From Schizochytrium sp. CCTCC M209059 (Eukaryota > Sar > Bigyra > Thraustochytrida > Thraustochytriidae): a DNA stretch of 64,000 nucleotides. The notes under the pieces are model-generated. The model was not told where the DNA came from. It was given only the letters and a program-made list of their open reading frames with translations, and searched no databases. Made by a program: the position numbers and the translations under genes. Positions 39,501-46,838 of this stretch are shown here, one piece after another (position 1 is the stretch's first letter; each line of letters starts with the position of its first letter). Location of the stretch: the NCBI GenBank assembly GCA_000818945.1, contig KN805373.1:434001-498000 (forward strand), given 5' to 3'.

Positions 39501-42127
39501 GAGCTCCGCGCCGTCGCGAGGTGATGGTCCTCAAGATTGTCTTGTCGCATCTTCAGATCATTGCGATGACCAAAAACTTTCCGCTCGAATGGCCACCAGC
39601 ATTGAACGGTCTGTTTCAGGTCTTTGACATCATGTCATCGGCTGGAAGCTCGGCGCTCAGCACGCACTGCTTGGTGGCAACAAGTGCGCAGGAGACTAAT
39701 TCCAGCAGTGCCTATCCAACGCCAACAACGTCGGCAAATTCGACCGAGCTTGTCATCACCGAAGGCTATGGCATCTCTGATTGGGTATTCTTGGCGCAAA
39801 GTCTAGGATATGCGCTTGCACCCATCCTTCTGGGTCTCTTTTTCGCAGTGTGGTGGACTTATATTGTGCCCATGTACTATGACACCTCGTCAGATGCGCT
39901 GTCGGCACGAGAAAAGACGATCGTGAGCTCTATCGTCCTTTTGATTGTGCTGCAGCCGTTCTTGACAGGCGCCGGCTTCGAATTCTTTTCGTGTTCAGAT
40001 GACATTGACGGCCGATCTTTTCTCGAGGCACAGTTCACGATTCAGTGCTGGGTTGGCGTGCATCGAAAGTGGATTGCGCTGGGTTCGCTCATGCTCGCCT
40101 TTTACGCAATCGGCATTCCGTTCTGCGCAGGCATCATTCTGTATCGCGTGGTGAAACGAAGTCCGACAGGCGCGAGCCGATATCGCCGAAATCCATCCGT
40201 TGGTGTGGGCCTTGTTGGGTCTGCCAGTTCTTCGGAAGGCGTAGGAGTCGGTATCGCAATGGACTGTGGTAGCAACACCGCGAGCAGCAGCGTCGACAGC
40301 CGGCAAAGTTTCTGCAATGAGGCTTCTGACAACAAAGAAGTGAAAGGTGCAAAAGGTTTGAAGAGGTCATTGACCTCGCAGGAGCCAAGCAAGCGTAGAA
40401 GCGTGGGGAGCGTGAGCAGCCTCGAAAGCGGCGAGACTCATCAAACGCGGGGCTCATTGGGAAGCCTTGATCCAAACGTTCATGATCTCAAGAAAGAATT
40501 GGCGGCAACGCGTCGCCAGCACGAGAAAGAGCGCCTACAGGCTCTGAATGAGCAGCACTTGCGGTATCAGCGCGAGCGCGAGGAAATCGACGCTCTTGAA
40601 AAATGGCGACCCGTGTACGGCTTCATTTATTCCGGATATCGCAAGGAGTGTTTTTTCTGGGAAATCGTCATTATGACGCGCAAAGCCCTCTTTGCAACGA
40701 TTTCAGTGATTCTGCGACCTGTCGGTGTGGACATTCAAACGTACGCAGGTCTATTAGTCCTCGTCCTTGCGATTGTACTTCACGTGCATTATCGACCGTA
40801 CAGCATGGTGTCAAAGCTGCACTTCATCGAGACGCTGAGTCTGAGCATTTGCTTGCTTACGCTCATGTCGGGTTTGCTCATCTATTCACCAAATACCGGG
40901 ATCTTTTTCAAGCAGGTCAACACGATGCTCATCATCACTTCCAATATCCTCTTTTTCCTCTATGTCGCGTTCTCTATCCGGGAGTCTTTGCGAGATTCAG
41001 CACGGAGATTTTACGAGACAAGCCGCTCCGTTGTGCTTCGCCGTCCCACGATTCAGCATGTTGGATCGTCGATGCGTAGTCTTCGTCTCAAATCGGACTC
41101 GCGGTCTAAACGTCTCTGGATGCGAAGCAAACGCCCGGAGTCAACGAGCAGCCAGGACGAGGCCACAAAACATGGGCTGGTGCACGTGTCCACCTTGGGC
41201 CTCGGTGCCCTGGAGGAGGGCAGCCAGGAGGATGTGTTGAGCACGGCGGGTTCGTTGTCTTCGACGCCATGCTCTGGGCCGCCAACGCCTTCAGGACACA
41301 CGCCTTTAACAGCGACATTGGTTTCTGCAACAGTGTCATCGCCAACCTGGGGCCCACCGCAGAGCAAGGCGAATACAAAGGATATGCATTGCATGGCAAA
41401 GAAGCGAAGTAGTTCCTCGTGCAATAGTCTCAAGGACGACTTCTACGGAGACGGAGCTGACGAGGCCAGCTTTGATGAGGATGATGTGTACGCCGATTAT
41501 CTTGGCGAGGAGCGCGAAGAAGAGGAAGAAGTACCCATGGAGATGACCTCGGAGGCGGAACACTTTGTGGGGATTTCTTATAGGCTGCAACGAGAAGCAG
41601 AACGACAGCACCGGCAAGGAAATCATGCAGCAGCAGCGCGAACGGCTATGCTTGCGGCGAGCACGGCCATCGAAGCCCTTCGTCAGCCAGAGACGTCGAG
41701 CGCTGGAACTCGTTCGAGACCCGTGAGTCTCAGTTCTGCAGGACGGCCACTTTCGGGCAGAATTGAGGCCGACGGCCCGTACCCGCGAAGCGTGCGTGGC
41801 AACAGTCGGCCCAATTCGCTCACATCTGCAACGTCTTCGCTTGTGGGGTCGCTCAAGCGTCGATTGCCCTCCTTTACCCAAAAGAATGCGGACGGATTGC
41901 ACGTTGACGCTGATGGTGAATCGTTCGGGCCTCCGATAGCGGCCGAGAGGGGCACCAGCGAAAAGCCGCCCGGCAAAGGTGTCGCCAGGGAGCTGAAACG
42001 CGAAGTCGGTGTCGGTAATGACGACGACGACAACGAAGAAGAAATTGGGCGCGAGGATGACGAGGGCGTGGAAGCCCAACTGCCACCCAAACTGGTTGTG
42101 GTTTCCGCGGAGCTGGCGAAATCCTGA
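36581..42127 (+). CDS. Large multi-pass receptor-like protein with Cys-rich GCC2/GCC3-like repeats
   Basis: 1848 residues without interruption. A hydrophobic segment (about 40-62) acts as signal or anchor, then a Thr/Pro-rich stretch. Beta-rich modules follow: a BACON/ASH-like one (about 340-465) and a filamin-type one ending HIKGSPLSLQVHPR (about 600-615). Cys-rich repeats of the ephrin-receptor/GCC2-GCC3 kind come next (CEPCPAGQHRDES, CKYCPLGHQPNAEQTAC; about 617-790 and 910-940). About nine membrane spans lie between 943 and 1470, split by a cytosolic loop with a coiled coil (about 1190-1345). The tail of about 380 residues is Ser/acidic-rich. Multi-pass proteins of this build are common in stramenopiles, sometimes labelled TRP-like. 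Ligand and transport activity are unknown. Only one ATG fits the N-terminus. Confidence 0.88.
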   Translation: MECTIHRNQERSWKQLALTQAAKRRTPSRIDPSKTTKASQWVLLLSLLLAALSNAVHQAHAASTLAPVTAPSAPTTPAPTPMPTLCLSSCPAGQYNKEWLAHLESGTCKESGSLSCLVCPGGFFKTSGNSWTACSACGGPNAYCKSGKRSVRSSALCTYRADVLTKFNADGTLAQSVAVENQEEEQYNEQNVRDSQDTCGTPSVTTPTIDLQIIKPASSVTKVTIANSGSLPLLLHDFILPSWITLFDNTKGSEVSDEAQLSLVVAGKASSDVYLLVKSSDIPSEDLVEADDFDTSGVTVASTSISFEASQVISTPGIASVPLEADVTVEISEPSLSLLPSENTWSISIGSIERRTLALYNVQVKKIDWVAEVVYNSEETTGWLAVSPTSGSLEQGFKCTSKGEVISTNGVNKAEVAVTVDGTSIAPGSYTATIRIKQSANQALFSVTSAVKLEVLPGDVEAQETVFEWEVTQVLTDTTTVLSVSETGEDRRRRLKRQRRRVTTVDGQDDDDEEVPNEVYLPNTELTILPRDRFGIDTNQFANSDTGNFNVTWWGISAEASDSGTIYISRNPIDNTFVGDLDIRQKGTYMVEITMSGSGEHIKGSPLSLQVHPRICLDTANSESHPVSGYTCVCSAGYGKTADSQACEPCPAGQHRDESMLTVSPYCRSCDLGMYQDETASATCKYCPLGHQPNAEQTACEACQDSYVVDVDSPARNCVPCGSEFTVVDHKCVCKPEFYWADAAKTHCAACPVGAFCGYGDRTTILPLQGYWRANWDPMHFEPCPVPESCLGVTEEDEFILRIPEAWASFVTSPYNETWYVDGTASTTAATSTPAASSSSSNSQQLSHTTGNRRLSRYWGLGLASQVGRRTEAATRSSGIQDSDTASQSEDGGDSTDDSDVLILPAVQEMNGCAEGQAGPLCKECAPGYYPLGTGAGCAACDSLGSTVGFFLLSIFAGFGALGYLITRTVRARGAPRRREVMVLKIVLSHLQIIAMTKNFPLEWPPALNGLFQVFDIMSSAGSSALSTHCLVATSAQETNSSSAYPTPTTSANSTELVITEGYGISDWVFLAQSLGYALAPILLGLFFAVWWTYIVPMYYDTSSDALSAREKTIVSSIVLLIVLQPFLTGAGFEFFSCSDDIDGRSFLEAQFTIQCWVGVHRKWIALGSLMLAFYAIGIPFCAGIILYRVVKRSPTGASRYRRNPSVGVGLVGSASSSEGVGVGIAMDCGSNTASSSVDSRQSFCNEASDNKEVKGAKGLKRSLTSQEPSKRRSVGSVSSLESGETHQTRGSLGSLDPNVHDLKKELAATRRQHEKERLQALNEQHLRYQREREEIDALEKWRPVYGFIYSGYRKECFFWEIVIMTRKALFATISVILRPVGVDIQTYAGLLVLVLAIVLHVHYRPYSMVSKLHFIETLSLSICLLTLMSGLLIYSPNTGIFFKQVNTMLIITSNILFFLYVAFSIRESLRDSARRFYETSRSVVLRRPTIQHVGSSMRSLRLKSDSRSKRLWMRSKRPESTSSQDEATKHGLVHVSTLGLGALEEGSQEDVLSTAGSLSSTPCSGPPTPSGHTPLTATLVSATVSSPTWGPPQSKANTKDMHCMAKKRSSSSCNSLKDDFYGDGADEASFDEDDVYADYLGEEREEEEEVPMEMTSEAEHFVGISYRLQREAERQHRQGNHAAAARTAMLAASTAIEALRQPETSSAGTRSRPVSLSSAGRPLSGRIEADGPYPRSVRGNSRPNSLTSATSSLVGSLKRRLPSFTQKNADGLHVDADGESFGPPIAAERGTSEKPPGKGVARELKREVGVGNDDDDNEEEIGREDDEGVEAQLPPKLVVVSAELAKS

Positions 42128-42382
42128 ATGATGTAAAACAAGGGAGTGAAAGAGGAGGACACCAGTCAACACTAAGTATGAAATAATTTGCAAAGACACA
42201 GAGGACTGTCTATCCTATACAGTGCCACATTGCGCGACCGCGCGAGGAGACTTCGCAATAAAGGTTACGCGATGATCAGGGAAAAGGGGGTTTCAACAAT
42301 CCCTCCCCCCGCCCGCCCCCCCTAGAAAGCTTGGAGCAGGGAGGGAGCGAAAAGCAGGGACACGGCGCGCGCGACTACCTAC

Positions 42383-43345
42383 CTAAACATTCTCACCCGG
42401 CTGGACCGCAGCTGTCAGCTTACTGTTATCATGGTTTGGAAGTCCATCGCGGAGAGCCCGAACTGCCTCCTTGACGGCGTCTCGGAACTCCTCGGCAGAT
42501 CCAAAGTCGGTGGACTGGATCGGGTCCCCAATCGCTAGGTTGACGCGAGCAGCATGGGCCATGGCATACTGGTCTCCAGGCGGGAACATGGCCGCATTAC
42601 CCCACATGCCAATCGGAACAATGGGTCGACCTGCGTCGAAAGCGACTTGAAACATGCCGATCTTAAATTCTTTGAGCTCACCGTCCCTCGAAAGAGAACC
42701 CTCAGGAAAGACGACGAGGCGAAAACCGAGTTCGAGATATGCGCGCGCAGACTCTTTGATAATGGCTCCGGCGCCCTCTTTAATGCCAATGGTTCCGTCC
42801 GGTTTCCTGGCAAAGGGTACTGGGATGTGACCCGCAAGGTGCATGACGCTGCCCAGAAGAGGCATTTTAAAGAGTTTCTCCATGGCGATAAATTTTGGCG
42901 CAACGGGGAAGACGGCGCTCGCGACAATCCAACTGTCGACGTAGGAGAGGTGGTTAGGCATAATGATGCAGCCCTTGGGGATCCCGCCCTTGGGTCTCCG
43001 GCAGACGCGGACCCACCAAAATGGGTTAAGCGTCGTGAGGAAGAGAATGGTGATCTGATGGCAGCGACCGAGGATACCCGAGCGGATGCGAAGAGGCAAG
43101 GCCCAGCCGATCGTGCAGAGGAAGCAGAGCTGCAGGACGAGGCAAACGAAGTGCGACAACCAGAAAGCAATCCACAAGTACAGCGTGGCGAAAATGGCGA
43201 GGATGCGGTTGCGCGTCGTCTGCACCGAGAACAGCAGCACGAAGACGAGGCATGGAACCCCCACGCTCAGCACGAGCTTGAGATTCGTCTCGAACCACGT
43301 CGCTGCCGACAGCAGGCGCGCGTCGGCAGCCTCCATGGTGGACAT
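42383..43345 (-). CDS. 1-acyl-glycerol-3-phosphate acyltransferase (PlsC/LPAAT family)
   Basis: A 320-residue membrane acyltransferase. Motif I NHLSYVD (131-137) is the NHxxxxD catalytic box. FPEGSLS (213-219) binds the glycerophosphate, and VPIGMWG (243-249) is motif IV. Two or three hydrophobic spans precede the catalytic domain (about 22-85). The family transfers acyl groups from acyl-CoA to lysophosphatidate or other lysophospholipids at the ER. LPAAT is the usual reading, but lysophospholipid acyltransferases share these motifs, so the acceptor is not certain. The gene converges on the large multi-pass gene and is followed by only about 255 bp. Confidence 0.88.
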   Translation of the reverse strand: MSTMEAADARLLSAATWFETNLKLVLSVGVPCLVFVLLFSVQTTRNRILAIFATLYLWIAFWLSHFVCLVLQLCFLCTIGWALPLRIRSGILGRCHQITILFLTTLNPFWWVRVCRRPKGGIPKGCIIMPNHLSYVDSWIVASAVFPVAPKFIAMEKLFKMPLLGSVMHLAGHIPVPFARKPDGTIGIKEGAGAIIKESARAYLELGFRLVVFPEGSLSRDGELKEFKIGMFQVAFDAGRPIVPIGMWGNAAMFPPGDQYAMAHAARVNLAIGDPIQSTDFGSAEEFRDAVKEAVRALRDGLPNHDNSKLTAAVQPGENV

Positions 43346-43506
43346 CTGCGTCTATCCCGTGGCGAGCCCTGCACGTCTACGACCGTACTTTTCGCCTCGT
43401 CGGGGCGAACGATGGTCTCAGTTTGGGACGTACTCTTCTGTCTGTCTGGGCTTGCTCCTGACGAGCCCGCTCCAACGCACGCGCGCACTCACGGACGCAC
43501 AGAGTC

Positions 43507-43535
43507 AGGCAGGTAGGCAGGCAGGCAGGCAGGCA
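43507..43535. repeat. (GGCA)n microsatellite
   Basis: About seven GGCA units with one GGTA interruption in the divergent intergenic region. Confidence 0.9.
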
Positions 43536-44158
43536 GACTCAGGTGGGCTGGTCCACCCCGGAGTGGACTTGCGAAGCTCACTTGGCCGCCACCGCTCCGA
43601 GTCCGCACACGGCGTGCAAAAAACACAGCCGCCTCGAGTGCGCCGCGGCCCGTCTTTCGCGTCTGCAGCCGCCAAACCCGCGCTTCCTGCCGCCGCGCGC
43701 GGAGTCTTGAGCGAGCGAGCGAGCGAGCGTGCGTGCGAAACGAGGCTTGCTGCCTGCCTATCCGCCTAGCTAGTACGTATGCTGCTACACCACGTGCACG
43801 CACGTGCCACCAGCCTATCCCCGGTCATAGAACGTTTCAGAACGCTGCCACCCCTGACGGCTCCTTTCTCATGAAGGGACCTAAGTTTTGCGGCTGCTCT
43901 TTGGGTCGGTTTTTGGCGGAGCGACGCGCGGATCCGTAGAGGAACGTTTAAAGTACTTACGAGGAACGGAAGCGGACCAGGTGGGGAACGGGAGTGTCGT
44001 CCCCACAGCAAGATTCGATGGCAAGGCCGATCGCTGCACGCGCTGCGCCGCGGCGATTTGGGAGATGCCGAGCTGAGACAAGGGATGAGACCAGCCTGGA
44101 CGGGACGAGTGGCGAGACGCGAAGTCGCCGCGCGGCGTATCGTCGCAAACGCCGAGGA

Positions 44159-44206
<48 letters not shown>
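44159..44206. repeat. (CTTG)n microsatellite
   Basis: Twelve perfect CTTG units. Confidence 0.95.
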
Positions 44207-44308
44207 AGAAAAGCCGCGTTGTTTCCTGGCTCTTGCATTCTGAAGGCTGCGTTTACCGGCGGCAGATCGGTCGCACGGCCCCTTTGTTACCTTTCTCCCG
44301 TGACCACG

Positions 44309-44332
44309 AGCCTAGCCTAGCCTAGCCTAGCC
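44309..44332. repeat. (CCTAG)n pentanucleotide repeat
   Basis: Four to five CCTAG units upstream of the ChrA-like gene. Confidence 0.85.
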
Positions 44333-44926
44333 CAGGCCGATTGATCGCTCGTGCGTGCATGTCATCTGGCAGCCACTAGCGTTGGCCGGCGGAGAGGGAA
44401 AGAAACGTCTGCGTGCCGGGCGCGCAGCTTCGGATTGGCGTCGGCCGGGAGCGGCTTAGGTGCTTGCGGAGATGCAGTGCCCGCCAGAGAGAAACTGCCT
44501 GTCGTGACGAATAATGCTCCGGGAACTTTAAGTTCAACTTCGCAGGGCGCGTGTGCACGTGTGACTCGGGCGGGGCCCATTGATCAAAGAATGGCATGGC
44601 GAGACTGCTTGCGAGTTAGTTGCTTACACTTGGCTACTGCTAGCTGGTTGGATGGTTGGCACGCCATGGCTTGCGACCGATGAGCCGAGAGAGGTGAGCA
44701 GGTAGTACGGCGACCTCATTGGGCCCCCTACTACTGCTAGTACTACTACAACTACCGTACTGGAAGGAGGCGAGCCTCGCTGCGCCTGCACTTCGCAGTG
44801 CAGACAGACTCGGACAGCAGACCCGAATTGCCCTATCGCCTCAGGCTGATCATTGCCTGCCAAAAACCTTGGAGGAAAGGCTTAGGTATACAACACACCT
44901 AGCCGAAGCGGCGCACAAGGACGACC

Positions 44927-46333
44927 ATGTCTGGAGAAGATGACGCCGCGGTGTCGGCCAAGGTTCAGGACGTCGAAGAGGCTGACGTGGATAAGGTGCT
45001 CGAGGAGCAAGGCGTGGCCAACACCGAGGGCATGAGCTTTATCGAACGCCTCGCCGAAGTCTTTGTAGGGTTCCTCCCACTCGGTCTCATCGCTTTTGGT
45101 GGACCCGCCGCACACATTGGCATCCTCCAGCAGCAATTCGTGGAGAAACGCAAGTGGCTAGACACGGAGCGATTCGTAGAGCTCATGAGCGTGGGGCAAG
45201 GCTTGCCTGGACCCACGTCAACCCAGATGGTGGTTGCCATCGGCGCGACGCGCGCAGGAATCCCTGGCGGTCTTGTTGCCTTTGTTCTTTGGAATCTGCC
45301 ATCTTTTATCGTTTGCGTAACCGTGGCACTTCTCGCCGTCTCTACGCTTGATGAAACCTTGCCGGACTACCTGATTGGCCTCCCCGCAGCAGCAACCTCG
45401 CTCGTCTTTCTCGCCGCTTACAGCCTTGGCGTCAAGGTCCTTAGCCACGAGGAATCCTACGTCCAAAAGCTCAAGATTGCTCTGGCAACTGCAAGCACGG
45501 TCGGTACGCTGCTCATCACCGGCGATGACCGCATCAACAATCGATGGGCCAGTCTCGCTTTCCCAGTCATGCTCATCATTGGTGGTGTCATCACCGTGGT
45601 GGACTCGCGTCGCCCGGGCAAGCTCGAGAATTATTTCACACCGCCGACAGAGATCGACGAGGCCGACAACCGCAGCATTCTGAAAAATATCAACATTAGC
45701 CCTCGCCTTGGACTCCTTCTTTTCATTATCTGGATCGTCACGCTCGTCTCCTTCATTGCGCTTCGGTCAGCAGGAGTCCTTGCTCCTGGCGGCTACGGTG
45801 AGCTTTTCGAAGCATTCTTCCGCACAGGCTCAATCATTTATGGTGGTGGTCAGGTCGTTCTGCCCATGCTGCTCGTCGAGGTCGTGGAGACCGGGTGGCT
45901 TGCCGAGTCTGATTTCTTCATTGGATTTGGTCTAGTGCAGTCTCTTCCAGGTCCACTCTTCAACTTTTCCTCGTATTTGGGCGCCGTCTACAAGGGTTTT
46001 GTTGGAGCTCTGGTTGCCTGGGTCGGGCTCTTTGGGCCTGGGTTGCTGCTCATTTTTGCGTTTCTTCCTCTTTGGATGCATGTACGTCGCAATCCAACAT
46101 TCAAGTGTTTTCTCGCCGGCGTCAACGCAGCAGCTATCGGACTCATCATTGCTGCCTGTGCACAGCTTTGGGAGAAAGCCGTCAACAGCTGGGCCTCGAC
46201 TGCCGTTTTTGTTCTCACCGGCTCGCTCATTCGTTTCTTTGATGTTTTCGTTCCCTTGGCCATCCTCATTGGCGGCCTTGTCGGCTTCTTGCTTTCGCCC
46301 ACAGGCGTCAACTTTGCCCAAGGCTTTAGCTAA
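44927..46333 (+). CDS. chrA: ChrA-type chromate ion transporter
   Basis: A 468-residue two-domain CHR-family transporter. Each half carries the family pattern: FGGPAAHIGILQQQFVEKRK, then GQGLPGPTSTQMVVAIG; and, in the second half, YGGGQVVLPMLLVEVVETGW, then GLVQSLPGPLFNFSSYLG. About ten to eleven membrane spans are visible. Bacterial ChrA exports chromate using the proton gradient. Eukaryotic members occur in fungi, algae and other protists, and their substrate may be sulfate or another oxyanion. The N-terminal 40 residues are acidic and soluble. The ATG in CGACCATGTC is convincing. The family's bacterial roots suggest old lateral transfer, but base composition matches the neighbours, so any transfer is not recent. 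Confidence 0.93.
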   Translation: MSGEDDAAVSAKVQDVEEADVDKVLEEQGVANTEGMSFIERLAEVFVGFLPLGLIAFGGPAAHIGILQQQFVEKRKWLDTERFVELMSVGQGLPGPTSTQMVVAIGATRAGIPGGLVAFVLWNLPSFIVCVTVALLAVSTLDETLPDYLIGLPAAATSLVFLAAYSLGVKVLSHEESYVQKLKIALATASTVGTLLITGDDRINNRWASLAFPVMLIIGGVITVVDSRRPGKLENYFTPPTEIDEADNRSILKNINISPRLGLLLFIIWIVTLVSFIALRSAGVLAPGGYGELFEAFFRTGSIIYGGGQVVLPMLLVEVVETGWLAESDFFIGFGLVQSLPGPLFNFSSYLGAVYKGFVGALVAWVGLFGPGLLLIFAFLPLWMHVRRNPTFKCFLAGVNAAAIGLIIAACAQLWEKAVNSWASTAVFVLTGSLIRFFDVFVPLAILIGGLVGFLLSPTGVNFAQGFS

Positions 46334-46838
46334 TCGTGTTTGCAAACGCAAAAGCTCGGCTCTTCGCAAGCCCGTCCACGGCGTTTGCGCCAAAATCCAC
46401 CGCCGCTCGCGAGCGCCCCGAAGAACAAGGCCGCAAATGCAAACAAACAAAGCCTGTCGCTTTCATGTTCATCGCGGGAAAGTCCGTCTCTATGTATCTG
46501 CGATGTATTCGCGAAAGACAGGAAGATTTCAAATGCTTCAAGCAAGCACGTGTAGTACCAGTAGTCAAAAAGTAAGCAAGCTTTCGCCCGATTGCTTTCA
46601 CGAATTCTTTTTTTGGGGCTCATCGTTTTCTCTTCTCTTTTTTCCTGCCCTGGCTACAAGCTTTTTTTGCTTAGGCCCGAGTGCTGGCGCTCGCGCGTAG
46701 CAAAGCCGGTGGCTGGCAACACGTCGCGTGCGTCTATAGCGCGACAAACCGAGCACTCGTAAGGGCACCGTCCGCGCCCGTGAGACCTCCTCACGGGCGC
46801 ACGTGCCTTTGAATCGAAAAGAGTAGCGCCAAACCAAG
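46334..46838. other. Intergenic between ChrA and polycystin-like genes
   Basis: 505 bp between same-strand genes, with 3' UTR and promoter sequence. It holds a short inverted pair near 46760-46800 (CGTGAGACCTCCTCACG). No gene recognised. Confidence 0.5.

Larger units (their letters stand above)
43346..44926. promoter_or_regulatory. Divergent upstream region, acyltransferase / ChrA
   Basis: 1.6 kb between divergent starts, probably with both promoters. It holds (GGCA)n (43507-43535), (CTTG)n (44159-44206) and (CCTAG)n (44309-44332) arrays and CGAG-rich sequence near 43710. Open frames are repeat-driven (Leu-Ala-Cys). No gene recognised. Confidence 0.55.

Noticed and set aside
44927..46333. 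Bacterial contamination as source of ChrA
   Set aside because: Flanked by eukaryotic genes on both sides with similar composition and intergenic microsatellites.
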